A stretch of DNA of 64,000 nt from Scleroderma bovista. Taxonomy: Eukaryota; Basidiomycota; Agaricomycetes; Boletales; Sclerodermataceae. Made by a program: the position numbers and the translations under genes. Below, piece after piece: positions 44,701 to 57,313 of the stretch; position 1 is the first letter of the stretch; every line of letters begins with the position of its first letter. The notes under the pieces were generated by a model, which was given only the letters and a program-made list of their open reading frames with translations, was not told the DNA's origin and searched no databases. The stretch lies in assembly GCA_037178675.1 (NCBI GenBank), contig JAYMGJ010000194.1, positions 1-64,000 of the forward strand. The letters run 5' to 3'.

Positions 44701-47700
44701 GCACCGTAAGTAATCTAGTAATTTGCGTTTCTTTCGGTCCTGCAGGCAGGTGCATTGCAATGTTAACGATTCCAAGGGAAATGGGGATACGGAGGCTGTC
44801 TTCGGTTTCGTCCCGATTTGAAAGGTAATCGAGGAGTGCAGGGAGGAGACGTATACTGACAGCGTCAGAGACCTTTTTGATGTCGCATTCGTGTTCGCGC
44901 GGGTTAGATTGACGTGGTTCGTGTTCCGCCAAATCCTCCTCTGCTTCCACGTCTTCCGCAGACTCTGCCTGCTGCTGCAAAGAATCATCTAAGGAGAAAT
45001 GGAAATTCTCCAAAATTGAAACCAAAGCGCGAACATGCACCCGGATAGAGATAGCGTCCTTATCCTTGGAGGCCCGCAGATACTTTTGCACGAGTGAATA
45101 ATATGCAGACCACCGAAGTCTTTTTGCGATGCGACCAAGAGTACCGATTGCTTCCGCAACGAGCAAATGATCAAAGGTGGTCGTGGGCGCAACATAGTAC
45201 TCTACCACGGGCACGAACACGTCCACCAAAGTTCGACTGCTCAGGACACCCGTGTCCAGAAATTCGCTTAGCCGACGAAGTGCACGCGTCCGACGATGCG
45301 TTTGGATATGATAGATATTCGTGAAGAAGCTGGCTTCTTCGTCGCCACCCGCTAAAAGGGGATGCATCTCTTGCAACGACGAGATACCAGTGCATTGTGA
45401 AATTGCGTATGCGAGCACACCCAGTACTTCGGCGCGCACGAGCTCACTGTTGGCACGCAATGCACCCTGTAGAGCAGGTAACACGACTCGCAACAGAAGC
45501 GCTTGAGCATCTACAGTAGTCCCCTGCGCAACAACGCCGATAAACCGGCGCAGCGTATAGGCCGCACTGCTGCGAATGACGAGTTCTTCAGGATCCTGTA
45601 CAAAGTGCAACGCATTGTACAACACTGGAAGCCAATCGCGACATGTCAATGTCTCGTATTGCTGGTCGTTCAGTGTAGCAAATGCTGCAAGTCGGCGATC
45701 AAAATCGGGCTCGTGAATCCGTTTCGACGAGCAAGCATTTAACGATTCTGAAAGCGCGGCAACGATCTGCAATTCGTCATTGCCATTGGCGGTAGCAACA
45801 CCAACAAGCTGGTTGAAAGTGGCAGAAACCGCCACGCGAGCAGTATCGGCTCGGAAAGTGAGAAATGAGCGGGAAAGCACTTCGTATAGTTTTGCGAACT
45901 CTGCAGAAGAGGAATCTGTTAGGCCCGGTATGAGGGGGAATAGTGTCCCGAGAATGCGTAGCATATCGACTTTGGTGCGCTCTGGTACGATACGCAAAGG
46001 CTTGCGTAGGAGTGGCACGAGTAAATTGACCAGGGTCCCTGCCTGCACTGCGTCTACGACGTAATGCGCAACTTGGGCGAACAATTTGATCTGCCTTTGA
46101 GCAAGGGGAGTCGCAAGTTCTTGATCACTCCGAGTACGCTCAACAAGGATCGTAAGATGATGAAGCAAGGTCGTGAGATGAGGCGCGACAAGCGCATCTG
46201 CAATGGTAGCGTCTTCAACTCCGAGTGCGAGTAGATGGTCGACTATATCCAGCACCAGATTGACCACGGAGGGCTTAACGTTAGCAGCGACAAGACAATC
46301 CAATACCTTGGGCAATACGCGGGGGTCGAATTGTACAAGGTACCGCGCATACTCTGGCCGTGCAGCCCACAGAGCAAAGATCTCCAGCAATGCAGACGGC
46401 GCCTGCGTGTTCTCCTGGTCCAGAACAGCTAGCCGAGGCGCGATGATCGCGTCGAACGCAGACGGCAAGAACGGCGTAAAGTCGAACACGACCGGAGCAC
46501 GGAAAAGGTCCGCCAATCTCCGTAGACCAAGTTGTCGGATTGACCGCATAGACTTTGCAGTAGTATTTTCCTTGGAATCCGCCATGTCGTGCGCCTCCGC
46601 ACCATTGTCGTGATCGTCCCCTTCTTCTTCTTCCTCTTCTTGTCCCTCGGACATCACATGGTCCGCCCCCATCTCCACCTGACCATCAGATCCCCCAACC
46701 ACTACCTCAATCCTTGACATCAACCGCGCCTGGGCTTGAGCAACCATACACACCGTCACTCCGATCAATGCTGGCCAAAGTTCCACGATTTTTGTCCCCA
46801 AACTCTTCAATACATCTCCAAGCATATTCAAAAACCCGATTTGCTGTTTGGTTCCCCCTGCTGGAGAAGCAACGTCCTCGATGGAAAAATTGGCCGTTGT
46901 CGTTATCCAAGCACGACTATCCCGTCCGAGAGGGGCGAGCATCAGATCAACCAGCAAAGCATGTTCCTCCGGTCTACAAGCCGTTAGCGCACCCAAGACC
47001 GCAGCACGTCTGCTACTCTCCCCTCCTCGAGAAGACCGCCCTTTACGCTCCCTTAAGACGCCATATAATAACCTGACCATCACATCCGCTACTTCTGGCT
47101 CAACAGCAGCGACATTGACGTTTGCAAGTTCGTCGCGCCACATCGTACTGTCTAGGAGACGCCACAGGCCGTCTGCGCATCTTACAAGTTCCGGAGATTT
47201 GTACGTGAGGACACATTGGAGTGCTGCGCGTTGCAATGTACGATCCGGATGGGCAAGAAGGGCACGGAACAAAGAAAGGAGTGTGTCTGAGGCGTACAAA
47301 GCGCGAGGATTGGCGAACTTGGCGAAGAGCGCTAACCATGCAGCAAGTTTGTTCCGCGCGAGTGGGATGGTATAAGGCATGGCACGGGAAAGCAATGTCG
47401 ATGAAGATGAAGCATCTACCAAAGTCAGAAAGAGTGATACTACCTCGCGGTTGTGTTTCTCCGCCAACGAAGGACACTGTCCGAGAGCTGCTAACAGCTG
47501 GATCTCGTACGATGAAGGATCGAACCTGTCCAGAGGCTTTTGCTCCTACGCACGTTAGGGAATGAACCACATGATCACAGACGGTGACGGGACGACTCAC
47601 GAGGATGATCGCTTTGCGCTCTAACGCATCATCCAGCCACTCATCGACAGTTTGACGAACCTTATGCGCAGCACCATCTCTCCACGAGCGTTCTTCTTCC

Positions 47701-50351
47701 CAAGTGTCCTGATCCCGGACTACGTTCTCTTTTTCTTTCAACCACGTTGGAAGCACGAATGTTCTGTCTCCAGTCGCCACATGGTACAGCTCCTCAAACA
47801 TCAACGCCCAGGTAAGGTCCCCGAGTCGCTTTGCAAGGGCTGACAAGGCCTCTGTGGCTGGTGACCACAGAGGACGCAAGTTCACCTTGAGTTGTGCTGA
47901 GGGGAGTTAGTTGGTTCGGAAACCGCATATTTGCGAAAGGGACGAGACCTCACCTATTAACCAACGCCCACATAAATCGGCTGCTCCATGTTCATCATCT
48001 TTTACGGCTACTCCAACCCTGCCAATCCGCAAAACGCGATCGCGAACACCATTCATATCAAGCGACGCGTCTTCACCCTGTAAACACCGCCGCAAGGCAG
48101 CCTGCTCGCCCGCCGAAGAACTCACGAGGCGCGAAGATAAAATCTGCAGTGCAGAAAGTCGCAGCACGTGCGAATGAGAGAGAAGCGCAGACTGTAGAGA
48201 AGGATAGAGCTCTGTAAAAGGAACCTGATGACTCGGAGCACTAGGATAAAGGGAAGTGGAATTCATCAGGAGGAACGGCAGGAAGGAAATCACAAGCGGC
48301 GACTTACCTAGATTGCAAAAGAACCGCAAGCCCACTGAGGGCACTCTCCGACCACAACCACTGACTCACAATCGCCTTTGTCCACCTCCCTAAATTCGCA
48401 TCCATCTTTCTCTTTACCTGCTCATCTTCACAGCGTGCCAGCTGTGCAGGAAGCACGCGCATACAAGCCCCTAGGACCCATCCGCGATTTGCGTGAGTCA
48501 GTCGCCACTCTTGTTCTGGTGACCCATCCTGTAGAATAGTACGCTCCACAATATCAATCAACAAGGCATGCATGCGTTCGACATATGTCGACAATGCCAA
48601 TAGTCCATGCAACTCCTCCACCATCGCCACCGACTCCGCATCTTCCTCCGACCCTTGCTGCTTAAGCTGCCACCCCGTGAGCCGCTCAGATACCCACCCA
48701 CTTACCACGCGCCTCCACGCTATATCCACGCCTCCACGTCCGAATCTGTCCATACGTACCAGTCTAGCAAGAAGCCGCAGCGTCCGCTTCGGTGCCTGCT
48801 CGAGAAGTTTCGACGTTGCCCTGAGGAGTGAAGGTTGAGCGACGCTTGTCCATCCTGACCATCGAAGCTGTGCGAGTAGACCGAGCAACGATGTACCGAA
48901 TTCTGGCGTTGTTGCAAGTGCGCGGAGGATGAATGCGCGGCCGGGTCCTGTCACAAGTGTTGTGTCTCTATCTCCTGCCATAAGGACAGAGCCTGTGAAT
49001 GTCAATAGCGCGGATTCCGTGGATGGATGGCACATGGGAATGTCCGATTCCAGTGTGGAAGCTAGCCGAGACAGTTGGGGGCCTTAAAAAAGGCGATGAG
49101 AGATGGCTCGACGGAAAAAGAATAGAGGTACCTGTCAGACGAGACCCTTGACGAGCTCCACATAGAACGGAAGCAAGGTGTAGCATGCGCCGAACACGCT
49201 CGACACCAACCTCGTCTCGTGGTGTTTGAGAGACTGTAGCACAAAACTGTGCGATTATCGGCTCTGTAACGCTGGAGAACGCTTCCGCATCCTTGCAGTG
49301 ATGTGTCAACGACGTAAGTGTACGTCTAAGGAGGGTATACAAAGCATCTGGATTATCGCTGGATAGATAAACGTCGACGACAGGCGAGACCAACGACGCG
49401 GATGTGCTATTCAGAGTTTGAGAAATGGACTGTAAAACCGACTCCATAAAAAATGGATTATCAGAAACGTAAATACAAAACGCACTTTGCATGCAAAGAT
49501 TAACATCCACGCAGTGGCGTCTTCAACACCGGTCAAATTATTTCCCATGAGTACGACGGCTTTTTCGCGTGCAGATGTCTTGAGGCGACGAAGGACCGAT
49601 GCCCATACCTCTGCGGCGGCACGCTGGACCTCTGCGTTACATTTCGGAAGAGTGGAGTGAAAAGACGACCATGTCTGTTGCAAGAGGTCTAAATGTATAC
49701 AAGGGACGAGAAGATACCTGAATAGCGCCGATAATGTGGCCAGTAATGCAGTGAGTGCAGGTGCAGCAATGGGACGTGGAAGGAAGTCGAGAAGCGTCTT
49801 CAAGAGGCTTTCGTATACGGGAAATAGTGTCGTTCGAAGGTCATGTGCCAGTTTCTGAAGCAAGCTGCAACAAGGTAAGACCGCATCAGGGGGACATGAA
49901 TAAATATAGATACTCAAGGAGAGCGCGAAGGGCTTCGTCTTCGGCCGTGACAACGGCGGCTTGCCACAAGTCACTGACTTCTCTCCAGTTATGTAGGAGA
50001 AGGGGCATGGACACAGACAGCGTGTCAACCTTGTTTGCGAATTGGACGAAGGCGGGGGATAGGTTGAGCTGACGCCATTGCTGAAGGGATACATAAAAGT
50101 GGGATTGGTTGTCCTGTGAAAGGGTAAATCCACGACATGATGTAGGTGACAGCGTGCGTACTTCTATATCATGGTCAAACTTTGTGAGATCGAGCGCAGA
50201 CGGGAGGTGGACCTCCTTGAGAGTCTCTGCATAACTCTGATGCTAAAGATGCGTCAGAAGCGTCTTTTTAGTGCACTTGTAAACCGACCTTGAAGCGTTT
50301 GACCCGATAGACGACTTCGTGGGGGGGATCTGCTGCAGGCGGCGAGTCCAT
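41716..50351 (-). CDS. UTP20: Utp20, giant HEAT-repeat component of the small-subunit processome
   Basis: A multi-exon gene of about 2,600 codons. Utp20 is a nucleolar scaffold around U3 snoRNP that is needed for 18S rRNA processing and 40S assembly. The start is ATG 50351 (MDSPPAADPPHEVVYRVKRFK). Intron 50243-50287 leads to HQSYAETLKEVHLPSALDL and then SHFYVSLQQWRQLNLSPAF. The middle exon 43991-47467 carries the DRIM-like domain (AWITTTANFSIEDVASPAGG, QIGFLNMLGDVLKSLGTKI) and the characteristic RRTRALRRLSEFLD and VAEAIGTLGRIAKRLRWSAYY. The C-terminal exons include VGTTSFTTAYNRIRQSAL and a lysine/arginine-rich nucleolar-type tail. The last intron, 41756-41819, starts GTAAGT; reading straight into it gives a false stop at 41816-41818. 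Splicing adds DSRGRLKRRREE and ends at 41716-41718. An acidic run (about 46620-46660) is a likely disordered insert. Confidence 0.88.
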
Positions 50352-50811
50352 GCTGCCAATCAAGCCGGAGGCTTGCTAGTGTGTTATTTAAATTTGCTTG
50401 CTGAGTCAGCGTGTATTTCCAGCAGGGCCCCTGAACATGCCTTTCCATCCTGCTCCCCCGATATGGATTCTATGGCGACGTCCAATGGCGTCCTTGGGAC
50501 ACTCTGAAAGCTTTTTTGGTAGCCAAAATGACACAGGTAAGCCGTTGACTTGTTCTTTTCTCTCGACAGACGCGCCGACTGTCTCCAGCTAGCTGCTCGA
50601 GCTCAAGGCTGTCACTCGACTTACAGCGTATTAGTACTTGCTGCTATAATGCAGTCCCTCAGCAGTAATTGCCATGCTAATTCGTCCGTTATTCCAACGC
50701 ACGACAAAAACCAAGAATTAATGCATATTCATAGTCACGATATAAGAGGTCCCGGTCAGTCCACAGCCCAGTGTAGTATACATGTGTTATATATCATTTC
50801 GATAGTAGCAA
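50352..50811. promoter_or_regulatory. UTP20 promoter and calcineurin 3' region
   Basis: 460 bp between the calcineurin stop (50812) and the UTP20 ATG (50351), both genes on the minus strand. It must hold the calcineurin 3' UTR and the UTP20 promoter. No gene; no clear motif identified. Confidence 0.4.
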
Positions 50812-53178
50812 TTATCCACCCCCACGATCAACCCCCCCTGATCGTTTCCCGTCTAATGCAGCCTGAATCATTGAGATCGTGCTCTGCACGCTCCGTGTCA
50901 TCGTTGACGGACTTGCAGAGAATACTTTACTTTTCCGTTCGCCAGCTAGTGGCGGTGGAGGCGGCGTCGGGGGAGAACTGATGCTGGACATGCTTCCGGA
51001 GGGTGATGACCCCCGTTCCAGGAGTGGAGTTCCGGATCGTTCATCGTCAGACGGAGTAGGAGATCTGATCTGAGGTCGAGCAAAAAAGGTTCTGTCTTGG
51101 GCAGAAGCTGGAGGCAATCGCTCATTCTCGATATCTGATCGTCGACTGCAAAGCAGAAATTAAGCTCATGGTCTCCCATTAGGACATGATACATACGCGT
51201 CCTCAAAACTCAAGATGGCTTTCTTGATACCTTCTGCACCAAGGGCCAATGTACCATAAGGCAATTTGCCACTCGCAGATATACTTTTGAGCTCAGAAAC
51301 ATTTTCCGATTCCTCTCTTCAGAGTTATGCGTCAGCTGACTAGTATGAAATCTGGATAGATGGCACACACCGAAGAAGAGCAAATACCCGTGCCATACGA
51401 CCAACCGCAAGTATCTTATTCTTGATAACTCGCCTCCTGTCCTCCGAGTGTGAAGGAGATGACGTGGTTGAGACAACGATTTCTTCCTCGAGTTCTTCTT
51501 TTGTACAAGTATTGAGGACAGCGACCAGCATGTCCGTAACTGCATAAACGATCGTCTGTTAGATTAAGTTCTCGTTTTGAAGATACGACACACTTTTCTC
51601 GCCGACAAACGGTAAGCTCCACTCGAAAACGTCCTTGAAATTAGGAAGCCAGTAGGGATGTGGCGTACAATTGAATTGAGTTATATTCATCGTGTTGTTC
51701 TCGTATTTCAATACTGCTGCCTTGTTGTTATAGACATCAAGGTAATTGGGAGCCGAGAATATGGTTATGAGAGCGGGAAAGCCAGTATTCTGGGCTTTCC
51801 TGTACATGCGGAACCTGTATTTTTGACTTGACTAAACGATCTGATCGCACTTGCATGAGCAAAACTCACCCAGCATCCTGGGCCTCGTGTGCGCGTACTA
51901 TGGACAGGAGGCTGTTCCGTTCAAGGAACTTGCACGTGGCGGCATAGCTGTAAAAGCTTGGTTCAACAGACCATGCGTGATCATGGAAAGTCCTACGTAA
52001 AGAAATACGAACAACCCCTGACATGGTTGTGCAAAAAGGTATCGTTCGACTTCTCCGATCCAAAGTCATCTGCGGGGTCTGACCATAGAATGTCACACAT
52101 CAAGCCATGCGTTGGGGGCTCCCGGAAACGATCTACCTAGGCTACCGTTAGAAGATCAGTGACACCACGTCCAACCCGTGCGACGCACGTTTCGAAGGTC
52201 ATCCAGCGTGAGTAGTTCGGGTGAAAGTCCGCCGTGTATACATAGAAATTGTTTGTTCATGATGGCAGCAAGAGGCAGTGCACAGAATGACTCCATACAG
52301 GCGTCATATACTCGTTCGGAGTATTTGTGCTGACCTGATGCGTACGTGAGTATGATTGTCCAAATGCAAGAAAGACCGGCGCCTACACTCAACCTTAAAT
52401 GTGAAATATTCAGTTAAACGTCGACATTCGTGGTTCCCACGAAGAAGGAATATCGAGCTTGGATTGCATATCTTCAGCGCCCAAAGATAGAGCACGCACT
52501 GCATGGGAAGTGTAGTGAGCACTCAGGCAGGTGTGCATTGGGAATCTGTACCTCGATACTGAAGTAGCCTCGATCAACGTAATCGCCCAAGAAGAGGTAT
52601 CGCGTGGTTTCTGGGCTGCCCCCTTTCTCGAAGAGCTTCATGAGGTCATACTACACATCGCCTTAGTGAATGGCACAGCATGATGAAGCGAGACAGAACA
52701 CACGTATTGACCATGAATGTCCCCACATACTAAAGGATGTTCTAAAAGATCGCCAAGCGACGGAACGAGCTCTCACCTGTGATGGGAGCATCGACGTCGA
52801 GAACGTTCGGTTCCGCCCGAAGTAGAGCGGTGGCAGTTTCGATTATCCAGAGAGCGTGCTCCTCTTTTATTCGACCCTCTCTGAAGAAGTGGTTCTTGAG
52901 AAACGGTGTATTTGGCTTGGTACGATCCACTGGGGAGAAGAACTCGACATCGGTGGGTATTTCTGCAGCTGGGGCGAGAACCTATTGAGATCTACTCAAT
53001 CTAGGAATTTGAAGACTGTCACTGGAAGACGTACATCATTTACGATCCGCTCTTGTGTACTGACGGTACGACCGTTCTCGAGTCGTTGCCTGGAGTAGTC
53101 GATCGCAATTGGTGTGCGGTTCCTGTGTTGGATCTCCTGAATAGCTCTGTGAACTTGCGCCTGAGAGCTACTAAACAT
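50812..53178 (-). CDS. CNA1: Calcineurin catalytic subunit A (protein phosphatase 2B)
   Basis: The calcium/calmodulin-activated Ser/Thr phosphatase, which in fungi dephosphorylates Crz1-type factors for stress response and growth. The start is ATG 53178 ([14 protein letters not shown]). Exons then give [20 protein letters not shown], the metallophosphatase motifs [20 protein letters not shown] and [18 protein letters not shown] (52390-52720), [43 protein letters not shown], the exon with [15 protein letters not shown], and [20 protein letters not shown] with [23 protein letters not shown] (51590-51760). The calmodulin-binding stretch is [19 protein letters not shown] (about 51380-51440), then [12 protein letters not shown] and an autoinhibitory-like SFEDA...ENERLPP. 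The C-terminus is Pro/Ser-rich, ending in a Gly-rich tail at 50812. All metal-binding motifs are present and about eight short introns interrupt the gene. Confidence 0.93.
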
Positions 53179-54143
53179 GGCGAAGCGCTTTGAGGTGCTC
53201 AGAAGTGATCGAACAAAGACCGTCTCCGTGGAGTTCTTATATTCGTAGCTGTGCAGCTGTAGCTCCTGTGTGATCAGATGACGATCCTGTGCAGTCGGAA
53301 CAAACTACTATATATGGGCACCTATGATGACACCCCTATCGCATGCTCAGTCGTCGAATCGAGTGAACGACCAAACGAGAACAGCAGACTGTTAGACGAC
53401 TGTTGACGCAGACAAGGCACACGATGTTGAAGCTGGACATGGGTATTGCGTGACGCACTCTGAGAAGGCACTCGGGGAGATGAAAATGTGCCAGTCGAGA
53501 TGGCACGATTCGCAAAGGGTCCCCGGAACACGAGTCCCTATTCATCAGACCCGACCAGTCCACTAAATAAGGTAGTCCTCCATTGCGAACACGCCTCAAT
53601 GCGAGACTGCGCCAGTCCTGATGCCATGCGCATACCTGCCAGTTCTCCATCAGCACTGGCATCCCGCTCAAGTCATCACTAGCAATGATTTCTCGGCTGT
53701 GAGGTACCACAGGGCCCAAAATTGGACTTGTGATTCTCTGTGCTCGAGCCTGAGGGCATCAACCAAGGAAAGGACGAACCGATTCCCTCAGCCCTGACTG
53801 AGTTGTAACTTGTCCAAGACTTCTGATGTGCCTCCATCCTTCAAGACTGGAGATACGACGCCTTGCACCATCCAAAGGGATAATCGTCTCTGTGTTTCGA
53901 GAACTTCGGGTTCGTTCCAACCGCTGCAGGATCCTTCTTGGAAGATTTGGCCTGAGGCGAATAGGGCCGGGGGCCCGCCGGGGGTATGATTGGCATAGCA
54001 CGTAAAATAGGACTTACTTTACAAAACATTAGAAAATATGGCTATTAGTGGTCCATATCATCGATCAGTCATCTCCCATCGACATCCACTTGGGTGACTT
54101 TTAGTTTGCCACCACTTGTGTAGGAAACCCATCGACATCCAAA
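53179..54143. promoter_or_regulatory. Divergent region between calcineurin and F-box genes
   Basis: About 965 bp separate two divergently transcribed genes and must contain both promoters. A 62-codon minus frame at 53841-54029 (with PPAGPRPYSPQAKSSKKDP, then TNPKFSKHRDDYPFGWCK) could be a small gene with a downstream intron, but I recognise no family. The frame 53336-53719 looks non-coding. Confidence 0.4.
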
Positions 54144-57100
54144 ATGCAGTTTCAGACTTTGCCGTACGATCTCTTGTTCCATATCGCCCAGTATCTCGAC
54201 GTCGACGATGTACACAACTTACAAGCCGTATGTTCCATGCATGCCTTTCCACTCCAAATCGAACGACTTACAAATTATAGACGTGCAAGTCGTTAGGGAC
54301 ATTCACTTTGACCAGACCTGTTTACCGTTCGTTGGCCTATACCTTGCTCTCCCGATCCCGCCCTCTACCCTTACCCGCCTTCCAACGACTCGCTGATCTA
54401 TCAACTCAGAGCCTAATCAGGGCCGTAAATAGAGCCAATAAATTCGAAAAAGCGTGGCGGGTCCGTGCGCCAAGGCCCGCAATATCGTTGTCCCCGATTT
54501 CCTCGCCATCCACTGCAACTGGAGATACAGGTCATTGGTACACAAAGATATCGGCGCCTCCAAACGAAGAAATAGACTGGCTGTCGCCAATAACCTCGTC
54601 TTATACGCTTTGTGCGACTAAAAGTGGACGTGTGGTATGTTGGGACGTTGCACGCGACATTTGTCTTGCCGAATGGGATCCACGTGCCTTCGCATCTCAG
54701 TTACCAAAGATGCCCGGTTCTCCGCAAGAAAAACAGGGCAATGACGACGACACGGAAGACCCGCAAATCGGTAACAAGGAAAGATGGGAACTGTGGAAAT
54801 GTCGCGTCGAGTTTGATGAACGGTCGGTGTACTTTACAATGGCACGAGTGTTAAAGGGATCGTAAGGCAATCATCACTATTCAGGCAACACATGTTGATG
54901 ACATCATTAGCTACGACGACGACCGAGTTATGGAGTTCGTTCTCATGAAATTGGCCTTCCCTCTCGAGGACTCAGAGTACACAAGTCAATCATCATCGCC
55001 CATGTGGAATTTCTCACCTATGCCCTGTGACACTTCACAGCCGAAGACCCCACCCATGTCACTTCCTGCTTCGGAGGCGCCATCCCCTCGTGGATCAACC
55101 CTTTCTGTCGCGCCTGGGGCGCCGTCAGCGGTAACGAGTGCTTGCTTGGCATCAATACCCGTGCTCCCAGCTCCGAACGATTCAATTTATCGACAGGAGC
55201 AGATGGATAGTAATAAGCCAATATATCAACTCCCAGCGGAGTGCTCACGTGCTGCACACGGTGATAGGTCCATGACCCCCGAGCTACCCCTGATTCCTCA
55301 GGAATGCCCTGCAAAGTCTAATCCTGAACCCGTATTTTTTCCTTTGACCTCCTTCTACACGACTGGTGTCGTGATGAATGTTTTTCTTCTTGATCCTCCG
55401 AAGTACCTCTTGAGTGCATTCGTATGGGTTGCAAGTAGCAACACCATTGGTAAGCTCTGACAGTATTTGCTCAAGTCGTCTCAATAACTTGGTATTACAG
55501 GCTTATATGTTTTGCTTGACTGGACAATGGACGAGTACGTTTTTGTGGACACTGGGGTTGGCTGTGTAAGCACCATTCGCTTCTCCTCTGACCCACACAG
55601 TAGCATTCTCATGTATCGTCTGCCCATCTCCACCAAATTCGTGTTTCCCCATCATCTCATACTTATTAATGGTATTAGCTCATATCTTCAAACTGGTCAT
55701 GTATCCTGCACGAGGATCAGATAGTCATCCACTCGGAGGAAGCAGACGCGGCGTACCAGTATTTCTACCCCCTCAGCATCCTTCGCACGTTCACCCGACC
55801 GGGCAAAGGAGGTCTCAACATTAACGGTCACAACAGTGCTCCAAACGTAAATGATACTGAAAACGCAAATGCCGATTCCAAACCGCAGGACTCCCGCTAC
55901 ATTCCCCGCCACCATCTTCCCTTGATTTCGACTCGGCTTCCCCCGGTGAAATCCCTTTCGAAGAAATTCGTTTTTCCTAGGCGTACTCCAAACACAACGC
56001 GAGATGCAGAGCCCACGACTGTGGAGGCTTCGTCTGCGCTTCGTGGCATCGGTGTTGGTCAGAATGCACCTGGTGACGATTCACTCGCAGAAACACCTGC
56101 GGAACCTTCGTCTTCCGTGGGACTATCCAGCTACCGCACTAGCGAGGTTGACTTCATGTCCGGTGAGGCGAACATGGGTGATCCGGACGCAGAAATTAGT
56201 CCATTGATTGCAGAGGGTAGTTCCAAGGGCAAAGGAAAATCAAGAGCAACCGAGGGAGATACTATCGCTGAAGACAGGTCGTATTCTTCTGCGCCGGAAT
56301 CGTCACGGCAAAGAGGAAAGGGGAAGAAGAGAGAGTCCACTTTTGATAGGCAAGAATGGTCCGAAGACAACGAATTTCAGAGTTATCCCTCGACACCGGG
56401 TTCCTCATCTTCGTCAGCAATACAAGAACCAACTGTTGTGTCACAGTCTACTGCGCCCATCGTTCCGGCCACCCAACCGCCTGAAAATCCATACCCGTTC
56501 CCGCCGTGGTACCCCGAGTCAGCGCATTTTGTGAGACAATGGTGGCCGACACTTCCTGGAGTCCCTCGGTTGAGCTGCACCGTTGTTTTACTTGCTGCAC
56601 ACGACCCAGATACACACCACACACGCTTCGTGCTTGCTCAGCACTACTTCCGGGTTCCAATCACGTATGATAGTGTGCCCTCCACTGCAAAACATATGGA
56701 AGATGACGACGAGATGTTACATTTATGCTATGTCTCAACTCCATTCGAGGTCGTATGCGTCCTCGACAGTCTGGCGGACAATGGTGATGAGGATACTGGG
56801 GACAGGCCGCGACCGCTGGTAGCGGTGGATTTTGGACATGCCGTTTGGGTGGAGTTTGCGGACGAGCCTGGGGGCGTCAATGGCGTCGATTCGTCGCGAC
56901 TTGGTGCAAACCCACACTCCAACCCGGCCGATGACACGACTTCCACAGACAATGACGAAGGGGATGACAGCGATGCAGGAGGCGATGCTTCGGGGGGATC
57001 GCCAAATGGATCTGCTTCTCAGGGACCTGGTACGCCGACCACGAATCCACTTGATCATCGCGATGCCACCGTCTCTGATTCACGACGCCACCGCCCCATG

Positions 57101-57313
57101 TGTTTGCGTTTTGTCACCTTCCCGCCCGTGTATACGGCATACGACAAGGCCGCTAAGCGGCGCAAGACGAGGGAGGAGGCTGTAGTCCGTACGCTTGATA
57201 TTCCCCAGGAGCTGAACCTCCATGACGTCGAGACGATCAATATTGACCAGAGCCAGGGTGCAGTGATACTATCTGTGAAGGAGGGCAAGATCTTTATTCT
57301 GCGCTATGAGTGA
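54144..57313 (+). CDS. F-box protein, Agaricomycete type
   Basis: It starts at ATG 54144 with an F-box (MQFQTLPYDLLFHIAQYLDV, DDVHNLQA). Intron 54228-54280 leads to TCKSLGTFTLTRPVYRSLAY. A middle part contains WLSPITSSYTLCATKSGRVVCWDVARDICLAEWDP, reminiscent of a beta-propeller blade, then EFDERSVYFTMARVLKG. Intron 54862-54910 joins to SYDDDRVMEFVLMKLAFP, and another donor at about 55450 leads to LYVLLDWTMDEYVFVD. One or more further introns lie at 55560-55720, followed by EDQIVIHSEEADAAYQYFYPLSILRTF and the long exon 55922-57313. That exon has a long Ser/Glu-rich disordered stretch, then PRLSCTVVLLAAHDPDTHH and the C-terminus INIDQSQGAVILSVKEGKIFIL. F-box proteins recruit substrates to SCF ubiquitin ligases; the substrate here is unknown. 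Confidence 0.75.

Noticed and set aside
46203..47375. Several plus-strand frames of 120-175 codons
   Set aside because: They are antisense to the long UTP20 exon 43991-47467, whose minus frame is clearly coding.
53336..53719. 127-codon minus frame upstream of calcineurin
   Set aside because: No recognisable domain, several equally long overlapping frames; more likely promoter or 5' UTR sequence.
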